Assembly (NCBI GenBank): GCA_951812795.1
Contig: OX638325.1
Location: 2,132,277 to 2,196,276 of the forward strand
Origin: an uncultured Dehalococcoidia bacterium
GTDB lineage: Bacteria > Chloroflexota > Dehalococcoidia > Lucifugimonadales > Lucifugimonadaceae
DNA length: 64,000 bases
Reading direction: 5' to 3'
Part shown: in pieces, positions 54,228-62,869 of the stretch
Layout: each line of letters begins with the position of its first letter
Position numbering within the stretch: the stretch's first letter is position 1
Notes under the pieces: model-generated
Database searches by the model: none
Told to the model about the DNA's origin: nothing
Seen by the model: only the letters and a program-made list of their open reading frames with translations
Program-made: the position numbers and the translations under genes

Positions 54228-54920
54228 ATGCCTATCCGAGAAATCCGAATATTCCCTGACCCGATCCTACGGCGAAAGTGCCGCGCCGTACGACGCATCG
54301 ATGACGATGTCCAAAAGCTAGCTTCTGACATGGTTGAAACCCTCATCGACGCCGATGGTGTCGGATTAGCAGCTAACCAAGTCGGGGTCCTCAAACGCGT
54401 TGTCGCCATACATCTACCTGAAGAAGATCCGTACTGGATAGTCAACCCGGAAATCATCAAACAGCAGGGCCAACGAGAGATCGACGAGGGTTGCCTTTCA
54501 TTACCCGGATACGTCGGACTCGTTAAAAGGTCCGTCAGTGTAACGGCACGGGCACTCGACCAAAACGGGTCCAAATGGAGAGTGTCTGCCGAAGAGCTTC
54601 TCGCTCAAGCCCTCGAACATGAAATCGACCACTTAAACGGCATCATGTTCATGGACCATCTCCTCGAACACGAACGACTACGTGAGATTGGGGAAGAACC
54701 CGAAGCCGGTGAAACGCACCTCCACGACGTTGATTACGAAATCGATGCACATCACGCCGACGGAGCTCAAAAACACGACAGCGATGAGTCTCTGGATCTA
54801 CTCGTCGCCAAAGCGAAGCTTAGCGAGGTTACGCCCGGTCATTCAATCTCAGAATTGGCTTACGACCTTCAAGATCGGGATCGAAATGTCCCCGAAGATA
54901 GGGGCCACGCAAGTTCGTGA
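54228..54920 (+). CDS. def: Peptide deformylase
   Basis: Metal enzyme that removes the formyl group from nascent proteins. Motif 1 GVGLAANQVG, motif 2 EGCLSLPG and motif 3 HEIDHLNG (within ALEHEIDH) are intact, giving the Cys and two His ligands and the catalytic Glu. At 230 residues it is about 50-60 longer than typical: after the last helix comes an acidic, His-containing tail (about residues 160-230) of unknown role. It is followed by a good terminator. Confidence 0.95.
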   Translation: MPIREIRIFPDPILRRKCRAVRRIDDDVQKLASDMVETLIDADGVGLAANQVGVLKRVVAIHLPEEDPYWIVNPEIIKQQGQREIDEGCLSLPGYVGLVKRSVSVTARALDQNGSKWRVSAEELLAQALEHEIDHLNGIMFMDHLLEHERLREIGEEPEAGETHLHDVDYEIDAHHADGAQKHDSDESLDLLVAKAKLSEVTPGHSISELAYDLQDRDRNVPEDRGHASS

Positions 54921-54987
54921 CAGGAATTGTAGTGTGGCTAGCGTGCGGGGATGATGGTACCTCGATGCTATACTTTGATGTTTGAGG

Positions 54988-55022
54988 CTTCGATTCAACA
55001 CGTTGTATCGAAGTCATTTTTG
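54988..55022 (+). terminator. Rho-independent terminator after def
   Basis: CTTCGAT (54988-54994) pairs with ATCGAAG (55007-55013), and CAA/TTG extends the stem inward after a T-T mismatch, leaving a CACG loop. TCATTTTTG follows. It lies 67 bases past the def stop. Confidence 0.65.
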
Positions 55023-55156
55023 TGACTAATGCCCAGGCTGATGTCAGGGCTCATGGACAGACCAGATTCACAGTGGACAGTGAACCGCAAGACGACCGCA
55101 TAGCGCAGTACCGCGCGCCGGTGCGGCGGGACGTGCGCTATTTCGGTTGATTTCAA

Positions 55157-57280
55157 TTGGCACGTGATCTAAGAGGTCTAGTCTTCGTAGCGGCGCTTGT
55201 AATCATCGCCGCCGTCTTCATCGCGATCCCGCGCATCAATTTCAGCGTGGTCAATTTCGAATTCGATCGCGGAAACGACGACGCATTTTTGGGACTTAGC
55301 CTAGGGCTCGACTTGCAAGGCGGCACGCACCTCGTCTACGACATTGTTGCGGAAGACGGCGAAGCGCCAAGCGCCGAAGACGTCGAGGCCATTCGTACCA
55401 TCATCGAGCGTCGGGTAAACGCGTTCGGTGTTAGCGAACCAACCGTCCAAGTACTCGGCAACCCGCCCAATCGCATTCTTATTCAACTGCCGGGGCAGAG
55501 TGAATCTTCGTTAAACATCGCTCTCGAAGGAGGCGATGTGACGATCGAAAACGTCGAAGAATTCTTCCGGGCAGACCTCGCCAAACAAGACGTCGAGGTT
55601 TTCGAAAACGAAGATGGGTCGATGATCGTCACGTTTGACGAATTCGATGGCCGCGACGCAGACGTGTGGCGGACCCAATTCCAAGAAAAGTACCCCACCA
55701 CGCTACGAGCTACATTCGAGTACGAAATAGGCGTTCCAGAGGTTGAGGAAGATACCGACACCGACGCGGACACGGATGCCGATTCACAGGCAGAGGGCGA
55801 CGACGCCGATGTCGACGCTGAGGCCGATGAGCAAGACCAGTCCGCCCAAGACTCTTTAGATCCGACGACACAGCTCCCGGACCCCGTCCGAATTGGGCCT
55901 ACGAGAGAAGATGTCCAAGCCGCATTTGAAGCGGCCGGTTTTTCGGATGTAGCGGTGGGCGATGGAATGGATACCCTACTTTTCACGACTGACGCTGGTG
56001 GTGGATTCGCCCAAGTTGACGCGATCTACTTCGAGGCCGAATTTACTGGTCGGTTGCAAGATAGAACGGTTGATGACGAGGGCAACATACTGCCGTCCGA
56101 TATTGAGAATCTGACGAGACAACTAGCCGATGTCGGCAACTTCGCGTCATTGCGCGCACCTGGCAACGTACTGCAATGGACGGTATCCGGTGGTGTTCAA
56201 GAAGCCAAGGCCCTGATTGGATCGACCGCTCAGCTCGAATTCCGGGAACGTCAGTGCGGTCCAATCTTGCCACCGAACGACGTGCCGGTCGAACAGTGGC
56301 CGCCAGACGGCCTATCGGATACTGAATGGCTCCTGCTGAGATGTTCGTCGCCGCTCTATTTCACCGAACAGGCCACCAACATATCAGCTGACGATCTCGA
56401 TGATGCATTCCCCTCGATTGAAGGCACACCTCCGGCACCGGTTGTGACGATCGTTTTCAACGAATCTGGTCGCGACGCCTTTTTCGAAGTTACTGGCCGA
56501 GTTGCGAGGAACCGCGATGTATTGGCAATCTATCTCGACAATGTAGAGCTCGTCGCGCCGACAGTTAACACCCAGGGTGGACAAGGCATCGCCGATGGTC
56601 GAGCGATCATTTCTGGCGGCGATTTCACCACTGAACGTGTCAGAACTTTGGCGATTCAGTTGCGCTCTGGTGCATTGCCGGCGGAATTGGAGTTGTCTGA
56701 GGAACGAAGCGTGGACGCCATCTTGGGCGCCGATTCACTGCAGCGAAGCCTCGTGGCCGGTGGCATCGGCATGGTGCTGCTCGTGATCTTCATGATCACC
56801 TACTACAAGGTGCCCGGCATCGTCGCAAGCATCTCGCTGGCTTCCTACCTCGTCATGTTGCTTGCAATCTTCAAGCTTGTGCCGGTGACGATGACGTTGT
56901 CTGGGGCGGCGGCTGTCATCTTGTCGCTTGGATTTGCGGTGGATGCGAATGTCCTCATCGCCGAGCGCGCGAAGGAAGAGTTGCGGGCCGGACGTGATCT
57001 TTTGGCCGCCCTCAACACGGGTTTCGAACGGGCATGGCCTTCCATCCGAGATGGCAACATTTCGACGATAATCACCGCGGTCGTGCTCTTCTGGTTTGGT
57101 GACCGCTTTAGCACCAGCATCATGCAAGGCTTTGCCCTGACATTAGGGATCGGCGTGCTGCTGAGTATGTTTACGGCCTTCTTTGCTAGCAGACTGATGT
57201 TGCGACTCATTGCGCGGACGGCGGTCGGCAAGGCAACCGGAGTGTTCGTGCCGGTGGCGGATCCGGGGGCACAGTCCTAA
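55157..57280 (+). CDS. secD: Protein translocase subunit SecD
   Basis: Membrane partner of SecF that uses the proton gradient to pull exported proteins across the membrane. One N-terminal helix (LVFVAALVIIAAVFIAI), the periplasmic P1 domain with GLDLQGGTHLVYDI and RRVNAFGVSEPTVQ, and five C-terminal helices with the conserved AVDANVLIAERAKEELRAG segment. The 707-residue length includes an Asp/Glu/Ala-rich low-complexity insertion at about residues 194-236 in P1, which is unusual. TTG start at 55157; no yajC precedes it. Confidence 0.94.
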   Translation: MARDLRGLVFVAALVIIAAVFIAIPRINFSVVNFEFDRGNDDAFLGLSLGLDLQGGTHLVYDIVAEDGEAPSAEDVEAIRTIIERRVNAFGVSEPTVQVLGNPPNRILIQLPGQSESSLNIALEGGDVTIENVEEFFRADLAKQDVEVFENEDGSMIVTFDEFDGRDADVWRTQFQEKYPTTLRATFEYEIGVPEVEEDTDTDADTDADSQAEGDDADVDAEADEQDQSAQDSLDPTTQLPDPVRIGPTREDVQAAFEAAGFSDVAVGDGMDTLLFTTDAGGGFAQVDAIYFEAEFTGRLQDRTVDDEGNILPSDIENLTRQLADVGNFASLRAPGNVLQWTVSGGVQEAKALIGSTAQLEFRERQCGPILPPNDVPVEQWPPDGLSDTEWLLLRCSSPLYFTEQATNISADDLDDAFPSIEGTPPAPVVTIVFNESGRDAFFEVTGRVARNRDVLAIYLDNVELVAPTVNTQGGQGIADGRAIISGGDFTTERVRTLAIQLRSGALPAELELSEERSVDAILGADSLQRSLVAGGIGMVLLVIFMITYYKVPGIVASISLASYLVMLLAIFKLVPVTMTLSGAAAVILSLGFAVDANVLIAERAKEELRAGRDLLAALNTGFERAWPSIRDGNISTIITAVVLFWFGDRFSTSIMQGFALTLGIGVLLSMFTAFFASRLMLRLIARTAVGKATGVFVPVADPGAQS

Positions 57281-57296
57281 AGGGCTCGGGAACAAA

Positions 57297-58220
57297 ATGG
57301 ATTTTGTAGCACTCCGAAAGATATTCCTCCCGATCTCGGTGGTTTTAGCTGTGGTCTCAGTTGTGCTTCTATTCGCACCCGGGCTTAACCTCGGAATCGA
57401 TTTCGTCTCAGGAACTAGCACAACCTACGATTTTGCGGGCGACGACCCAGGATCAGACGCTGTCAACGATGCGCTCGTCGCGTCTGGTCATCCCGAAGCG
57501 ATTGTGCAAAATCTCGGCGAAGGACAATACCTAGTCCGAACTAACGATTTGGGCAACGAAGGCAAGAATGCAATCGACGCCGAGTTGACGCTCCTGACAG
57601 GCACCGAACCGACGACCCTTGAGACCGTGACAGTCGGTGCATCGGTGGCCGAAGGTACAGTGCGCAACGCCATCACCGCCGTAGTGGTCGCGGCAGTGTT
57701 CGTGATGGTTTACATCATGTACGCATTCAAAACAGTGCCTGGTTCGTACCGCTACGCAATTTCGGCGGTTATCGCACTACTCCACGACGTGTTGATCGTC
57801 CTCGGGCTTTTTGCCGTTCTGGGCGTCGTCCTAAGCGTTCAAGTCAACGCCATCTTCATCGTCGGCATCCTGACCGTAATTGGTTACTCGGTCAACGACA
57901 CCATCGTCATCTTCGACCGCGTGCGTGAGAACGTATTGCTCGTGCCGTCTAGGGATTTCCGCGTAACCATCAACGCTTCGATCAGAGAGTCGATTATCCG
58001 GTCCTTGGGCACCAGCCTTACGACGGCGACTGTGATTATTGCGATGCTTCTGTTCGGCGGTCAAAGCCTCCGAGATTTCCTCATCGTCCTGTTATTGGGT
58101 GTCATCATCGGTACCTACTCTTCAATCTTCGTAGCCGCCCAAGTCCTGGTTTCATGGGACGAAGGTGCCCTCGGAAGATTCACTCGAATATTGCCTCGAT
58201 TCCGTCGGCGGACGAGTTGA
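57297..58220 (+). CDS. secF: Protein translocase subunit SecF
   Basis: Works with SecD in the Sec export machine. N-terminal helix FLPISVVLAVVSVVLLFAPG, then GIDFVSGTSTTYDF, and the C-terminal membrane domain with GYSVNDTIVIFDRVREN and a RSLGTSLTT segment. The ATG at 57297 gives about 307 residues; a frame overlapping secD from 57210 is not supported. It starts 16 bases after secD, so both are co-transcribed. Confidence 0.95.
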   Translation: MDFVALRKIFLPISVVLAVVSVVLLFAPGLNLGIDFVSGTSTTYDFAGDDPGSDAVNDALVASGHPEAIVQNLGEGQYLVRTNDLGNEGKNAIDAELTLLTGTEPTTLETVTVGASVAEGTVRNAITAVVVAAVFVMVYIMYAFKTVPGSYRYAISAVIALLHDVLIVLGLFAVLGVVLSVQVNAIFIVGILTVIGYSVNDTIVIFDRVRENVLLVPSRDFRVTINASIRESIIRSLGTSLTTATVIIAMLLFGGQSLRDFLIVLLLGVIIGTYSSIFVAAQVLVSWDEGALGRFTRILPRFRRRTS

Positions 58221-58227
58221 TCGTGCG

Positions 58228-58249
58228 ATCGCGCTTTCAACGCGATTTA
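58228..58249 (+). terminator. Hairpin after secF
   Basis: ATCGCG (58228-58233) pairs with CGCGAT (58241-58246) around a seven-base loop, starting eight bases past the secF stop; TTACACTTTG follows. A modest terminator candidate. Confidence 0.4.
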
Positions 58250-58314
58250 CACTTTGACTAACCAAGCGCCCAGCCCTAGGGCGATCGCGACCAACTCGAA
58301 CGGACGGTGTTTAG

Positions 58315-59166
58315 ATGCTTATCGGTGCTCATGTAAAAACCACAGGCGGCGTTGACAAGGCCGTCGACCGCGCAATAGACATCGGTGCTGAGTGCATGCA
58401 AATATTCGCCGCATCTCCTCGTATGTGGCGAGTCACGCCGATCAAGGACAAGCCGCTCGAGAACTACCGCGCAAAGATGGCAGAAAGCGGCTTGGGCCCG
58501 ACCATCGTCCACGCAAAATATCTGACGGCTCTCGGATCCCCCAATCCCGAACTCGTAGAAAAGAGCCGCAAGTCTCTCGCCGAAGAATTAACCCAAACCG
58601 AGCGTCTCGGAGCGTTGGGATTGGTGTTTCACCCAGCGAGCCATCGGGGTGCCGGTTTGGATGCCGTATTCCAGCAGTTCGTCGAAGGCGTCAACATCGT
58701 ACTCGACGCAGCACCCGGCGACGCGTTGCTGATGTTGGAGACGTCGGCGGGTTCCGGTGATCACATCGGATCGAAATTCGAGGAGCTAGGTCGTCTAATC
58801 AAGGCCATCGATAATCCCCGGGTCGCGACGTGCCTTGACACGCAACATGTCTGGGCTTCCGGTTACAACATCGTCGACAAGGACGGTCTCGACGAAACCA
58901 TGGAAGAGTTCGATCGGGAGATTGGCTTAGACCAATTACGTTGCGTCCACGCCAACGATTCCATGCGTGAACGCGGGTCCTCCGTCGACCGACACGACAA
59001 CATCGGCGAAGGATTGATTGGCCGCGAGGGATTCATGAACATCCTCGGTCATCCCGCATTCGCAGATGTGCCGTTCTATTTGGAAGTTCCGGGATTTGAG
59101 AAAGACGGTCCCGACAAACCGAACGTCGATGCATTGAAGGCGATCCGGGAAGAGGTATCTTCCTGA
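58315..59166 (+). CDS. nfo: Endonuclease IV (AP endonuclease family 2)
   Basis: Cleaves DNA at abasic sites in base excision repair. TIM-barrel trinuclear zinc enzyme: LIGAHVKTTGGVDKAV at the N-terminus, VHAKYLTALGSP, LMLETSAGSGDHIG, CLDTQHVWASGYN, HANDSMRERGSSVDRHDNIGEG-type segment and FYLEVPGF near the end supply the metal ligands. 283 residues, normal length. The zincin gene follows after 19 bases, so co-transcription is likely. Confidence 0.95.
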   Translation: MLIGAHVKTTGGVDKAVDRAIDIGAECMQIFAASPRMWRVTPIKDKPLENYRAKMAESGLGPTIVHAKYLTALGSPNPELVEKSRKSLAEELTQTERLGALGLVFHPASHRGAGLDAVFQQFVEGVNIVLDAAPGDALLMLETSAGSGDHIGSKFEELGRLIKAIDNPRVATCLDTQHVWASGYNIVDKDGLDETMEEFDREIGLDQLRCVHANDSMRERGSSVDRHDNIGEGLIGREGFMNILGHPAFADVPFYLEVPGFEKDGPDKPNVDALKAIREEVSS

Positions 59167-59185
59167 AGTCTGCACAAACCGCAGG

Positions 59186-59569
59186 ATGACTCATCGAGTA
59201 TCGACCGAAGAGTTCGACGGCATCGTTCTAGATGCGCTCGAACGGCTCGCTCCGGAGTTTTACGAGCGACTGCAAATCGAAAACGTTGACATCGTAGTCG
59301 AAGCAGAACCGGCAAGCTTCAAACTCGTCGAGCTTGGCCTCAAACCTGACGAGACGCTCTACGGTTTATCCGAGGGAGTTTCGCTCCTGGATGGCGGTTC
59401 CCACTCGGCGTCGTTGCCATCCAAGATCACGATCTACCAACGCCCGATCGAGGATGCGGTGTCTTCATACGATGACCTCTGCGAAGAGGTCCGAAAGACC
59501 GTATGGCACGAGGTAGGTCATTTTCTCGGGTTCGACGAAGACGAAGTTGCGGAAATGGGTTTGGGTTAA
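59186..59569 (+). CDS. Zincin-like metallopeptidase (DUF1025 family)
   Basis: 127-residue small protein of the family with a compact zincin fold. The zinc motif HEVGHFLGFDEDE fits HExxHxxGxxE near the C-terminus. An N-terminal helix (EEFDGIVLDALERLAPEF) and a central LGLKPDETLYGLSEG segment, then ITIYQRPIED, are typical. Peptidase activity of the family has not been firmly shown. ATG at 59186, GCAGG just before. It is convergent with a small unknown gene, eight bases apart. Confidence 0.85.
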   Translation: MTHRVSTEEFDGIVLDALERLAPEFYERLQIENVDIVVEAEPASFKLVELGLKPDETLYGLSEGVSLLDGGSHSASLPSKITIYQRPIEDAVSSYDDLCEEVRKTVWHEVGHFLGFDEDEVAEMGLG

Positions 59570-59577
59570 ACGCGGTA

Positions 59578-60057
59578 TCAGAGCCGCTCTGTCGCAAACA
59601 AACCGTCGCTCAAAACAATCGCCCGATCGTCGTACGAAATTGTCGCGGAGCGGAACGCCCGTAACACTGCGATGAATCGCGACATGCGAGAATCGTCCTC
59701 GTGCACTTCAGCTTGGTAGGCTGGTGCGCCCCAAAAAGTGTGCTGCGAGCCTTGCAGAATCGTTTGTTCGAGTTCGTCTAAAGCCTTGTCGAAGGTCTCT
59801 CGAGATCGTTCGTTCAAGGGAGCATTGTGGCGATCGGCAAACCACACAGACAACATCGTCTCGCCATTTGGCCCATTTTCGAGATCGGTGACAAGAAACG
59901 GTCCTTTTTGACTTGAAAACAAACTTTCGACTGGCTCGCCGGCCGCGGCGGTCTCTCTCAACGCGGCCTGCAACGACCTGAACAGAGACGACAGATTTGA
60001 AACCTTTAACGGTTGTTGATGCAGAATCAACGTCAATTTATCCGTCGTCGGCGTCAT
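59578..60057 (-). CDS. Uncharacterised protein translationally coupled to selB
   Basis: 159 residues, no family recognised. It begins with MTPTTDKLTLILHQQPLKV; a predicted mix of strands and helices follows, with VTDLENGPNGETMLSVWF and two short helices. No signal peptide or membrane segment. Its ATG overlaps the selB stop (ATGA), so it is very likely translated with SelB and could function in the same pathway, but nothing in the sequence shows that. Confidence 0.65.
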   Translation of the reverse strand: MTPTTDKLTLILHQQPLKVSNLSSLFRSLQAALRETAAAGEPVESLFSSQKGPFLVTDLENGPNGETMLSVWFADRHNAPLNERSRETFDKALDELEQTILQGSQHTFWGAPAYQAEVHEDDSRMSRFIAVLRAFRSATISYDDRAIVLSDGLFATERL

Positions 60058-61907
60058 CTCAGTTTCCTCATGTCGCCAACGCGCATAGTTACATTGTCGC
60101 GATCGAGCTGCTCAAGCAATGCGAGCGAATACTTTCGGCTCGTTCCCAGCAGGTCGCGGACGTTGTTGATCGAGATCTCGGAGTTGGAGTGACAGAAATC
60201 GACGACGGTGTCGAGCATCTCGTCGTAGACCTCGGCCGCGAATACGACATCGGGTCCTGCGCTAACGACTTTGCGACGATCGGCGAGAGCGCCCAGCAAC
60301 TCCGCGTCGATTTTGTTCCAAGCCGGAGGCGAGTATCGATGCTCTCGCAACACGCCCAAAAACCGATCCACTTCGCCTTTTTGTGCTTCTGTAAATTCAA
60401 CACGGTGATCTGCATTGCAGACCGCCGTACCGTGTTGGATTATCGCACCGTCGTCCGCCAATCGCTGGACAATCGCGTCAAATCCGCTAGCAGAGATTTC
60501 AAGACGGTTTCTTAGTTCCTGCCGCGGCATGCCTAGGCGCAGTGGGTAGTTACGGTGGTATTCCTTAAGTGCTTCGAATGCTAGACGCTGTAGAGATGCA
60601 AGGCTTGAACGCAAAACATGAAGTGCTCCAACGCCCTCGGTTAGGCGGACGATCTCTTTGCTCTTGATCAGTTCGATCAGATCATTGTCCACTTCGCTCC
60701 GCGACAGATGTGCAGCGGTCGCGATCTGGGCCGCGTCAGCGATGCCGAGACGGTCAAGCGAGTGCTTGATGACGTCCTCGGATCGACCCTCCGACAGTAT
60801 CTGTAAGTGTTCGATGACTTTTGAATCGCTACGTCGATGACGTGGCGCATCGGTTACCAAGGCGACGCCCCCGCCCAGCGTGTCGTTGCTATCGCGCAAC
60901 ACGAAATGATCACCGTTCGCGATTGGACGAGACGCATTCATCTTGATCTGCGCCCAACCGCTGTCTCCGGCGTTTAACTGGTTCGCGCCAAGCAGTCGGA
61001 CCGTCGCCGGCTCTTCCCAAGTGCCACCGAAAAGCGTGACGTGATGGTTGTGTCTGATGGCGCGTTTGACGCCTGAGATCGCTCTCAATGAAGCGTCGAA
61101 AACCGAAGTCGTGTTGAACTGCCCTCGTTGCACGAGGGCTTCCCCTCGTTCGATTTCGGTGTGAGAGACCCCACTAAGGCTAACCGCGACGCGCGTGCCG
61201 GGTTGCGCAACTTCGATTTGAGACTTGTGGCTCTGCAATCCTCGGATTCGAGCGTTCTCTCCTGATGGTAGAAGTGCGACTTCATCTCCGACCTTCAACT
61301 CTCCGCCATCTAAGGTTCCTGTCACAACGGCACCGAAACCAGCGACGCTAAACGAGCGATCGATGAACAACCGAGGCCGTTCATTTCCTACACGAGGCGG
61401 TTCGGCTTGGGCGAAATCCGCGATCATTTGCCGCAATTGATCAATTCCATCGCCGGTTTCGGACGAGACCGCAACCATGGGTGAACCTTCGAGCGAAGTG
61501 CCTTCCAACATCTCTGAGACTTCGATTTCGACGAGTTCGATCAAGTCTGGATCGGCTATATCTGATTTGGTGATCACGATAATGCCATCGCTTACATCCA
61601 ACAGATCCAATATGGCTAGATGCTCTTGGGTCTGTGGCATCGGTCCTTCGTCCCCGGCAACGACCAAAAGTGCTAGGTCGAACCCACCCGCACCCATAAG
61701 CATCGTCTTTACGAATCTCTCGTGACCGGGCACGTCGACGATGCTCACCGCACCGGCGTCCGCTAAATCGAGCCACGCGAAGCCCAATTCGATAGTCATT
61801 CCGCGCGCTTTTTCCGCGGCCAAACGGTCTGGATCGATTCCAGACAATTTCTCAATGAGTGTGGACTTGCCGTGATCTACGTGACCAGCTGTTCCAACGA
61901 CAAACAT
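60054..61907 (-). CDS. selB: Selenocysteine-specific translation elongation factor SelB
   Basis: GTPase that brings Sec-tRNA to in-frame UGA codons followed by a SECIS hairpin. G1 GTAGHVDHGKST, G3 DVPGHERF and G4 TKSD are intact at the N-terminus, followed by EF-Tu-like domains 2 and 3 (FIDRSFSVAGFGAVVTGTL). The C-terminal half (about residues 370-617) contains winged-helix repeats that bind the SECIS hairpin. 617 residues, normal length. selA, selC and selD are not in the window, and none of the genes here appears to contain an in-frame UGA. Confidence 0.95.
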   Translation of the reverse strand: MFVVGTAGHVDHGKSTLIEKLSGIDPDRLAAEKARGMTIELGFAWLDLADAGAVSIVDVPGHERFVKTMLMGAGGFDLALLVVAGDEGPMPQTQEHLAILDLLDVSDGIIVITKSDIADPDLIELVEIEVSEMLEGTSLEGSPMVAVSSETGDGIDQLRQMIADFAQAEPPRVGNERPRLFIDRSFSVAGFGAVVTGTLDGGELKVGDEVALLPSGENARIRGLQSHKSQIEVAQPGTRVAVSLSGVSHTEIERGEALVQRGQFNTTSVFDASLRAISGVKRAIRHNHHVTLFGGTWEEPATVRLLGANQLNAGDSGWAQIKMNASRPIANGDHFVLRDSNDTLGGGVALVTDAPRHRRSDSKVIEHLQILSEGRSEDVIKHSLDRLGIADAAQIATAAHLSRSEVDNDLIELIKSKEIVRLTEGVGALHVLRSSLASLQRLAFEALKEYHRNYPLRLGMPRQELRNRLEISASGFDAIVQRLADDGAIIQHGTAVCNADHRVEFTEAQKGEVDRFLGVLREHRYSPPAWNKIDAELLGALADRRKVVSAGPDVVFAAEVYDEMLDTVVDFCHSNSEISINNVRDLLGTSRKYSLALLEQLDRDNVTMRVGDMRKLR

Positions 61908-62019
61908 GTTGTGTGTGAGTTATGAATCCGCGGATTTGACGATAAGTATCGATTATCGGACGAATCTTGGAATCGGTCATTTCGCTCGCGTCGCCTTGCG
62001 AAACGATGCGGTGCCCGCT

Positions 62020-62862
62020 TTAAGTTCGCAGTTCCAAACGAACTACCAGAACCAGTGGGAACTCACGCCAGAACACACTCGAGAGTGGCGATTTCGCTTC
62101 CGAGTAAGCTTCTGGCGGGAAGCGCGGTTCTTCGAACGCCGTCAACGCGAAACCACAATCCAGGAAAATGCCAAGGAGTTCACTTATCGGTCGATGGAAA
62201 TAACGGTGAGGCTTTGGTTGCCCAGATATGCCGATTCCGAGGTACGGCCGTGTGCGCAAATAATCGGGTACCCACACCGCGAATCGTTCTTCAACACCGT
62301 CAGCGGTGAATTCGCGTTCCAATGTGGTGCGAGTACCGTCCGAATTGAAAACGGGATGAAGGACGCTGAACACGAACCTGCCACCTGGCTTCAGGAGATG
62401 TGCAAGTGAAATAGCCAACGGCGTAACAACCGCCATGTCCATCAATCCCATCGTGCAAACCGCCGCATCGAATTGCGCGCCCGATATTGCAGTCATCTTC
62501 TCGATCTCTACCGCATTTGCAACGTGGAATTCGATACGGTCTTCGTATCCGACAGATCGTTGCTTGGCACGCTCGATAAACTTGCGCGAGTGGTCGAATG
62601 CGACAATATGAGCACCGGTTTCCGCCATGCGCCTCGTGAATCGCCCAGCACCGCATGCGACGTCTAGCACCTGTTCGCCAGGGTTCAAATTTAGCAATCG
62701 CTCTTGTGTCGGTTCGATCAGAAAGTCCTGCGCGGTATTTCCATCGCCGATTTGATCATCCCACCAACCTGCGATCTCATCCAAGATTTCGACGGCTTCG
62801 TCGAGATGCTCAGGGAAATCGACTGTCCTAGTGTCGGATACGTCCGATACATCGCTATTCAT
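62020..62862 (-). CDS. Class I SAM-dependent methyltransferase
   Basis: About 280 residues with a Rossmann methyltransferase fold. VLDVACGAGRFTRRMAETGA (motif I) and FDHSRKFIERAKQRS (the acidic residue after strand 2), then a motif IV-like DAAVCTMGLMDM, and LLKPGGRFVFSVLHPVF. Resembles methyltransferase_11/25 proteins of biosynthetic or small-molecule type. The ATG at 62862 lies seven bases after the hemW stop, so the two are co-transcribed. The substrate is unknown. A 167-codon open frame on the opposite strand here is a shadow. Confidence 0.82.
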   Translation of the reverse strand: MNSDVSDVSDTRTVDFPEHLDEAVEILDEIAGWWDDQIGDGNTAQDFLIEPTQERLLNLNPGEQVLDVACGAGRFTRRMAETGAHIVAFDHSRKFIERAKQRSVGYEDRIEFHVANAVEIEKMTAISGAQFDAAVCTMGLMDMAVVTPLAISLAHLLKPGGRFVFSVLHPVFNSDGTRTTLEREFTADGVEERFAVWVPDYLRTRPYLGIGISGQPKPHRYFHRPISELLGIFLDCGFALTAFEEPRFPPEAYSEAKSPLSSVFWREFPLVLVVRLELRT

Positions 62863-62869
62863 GGTTAGT

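Noticed and set aside
61906-62409. 167-codon plus-strand open frame opposite the methyltransferase gene
   Set aside because: The methyltransferase on the other strand has clear SAM motifs and a coupled start with hemW, while this frame has an Arg/Phe-rich, family-less product.
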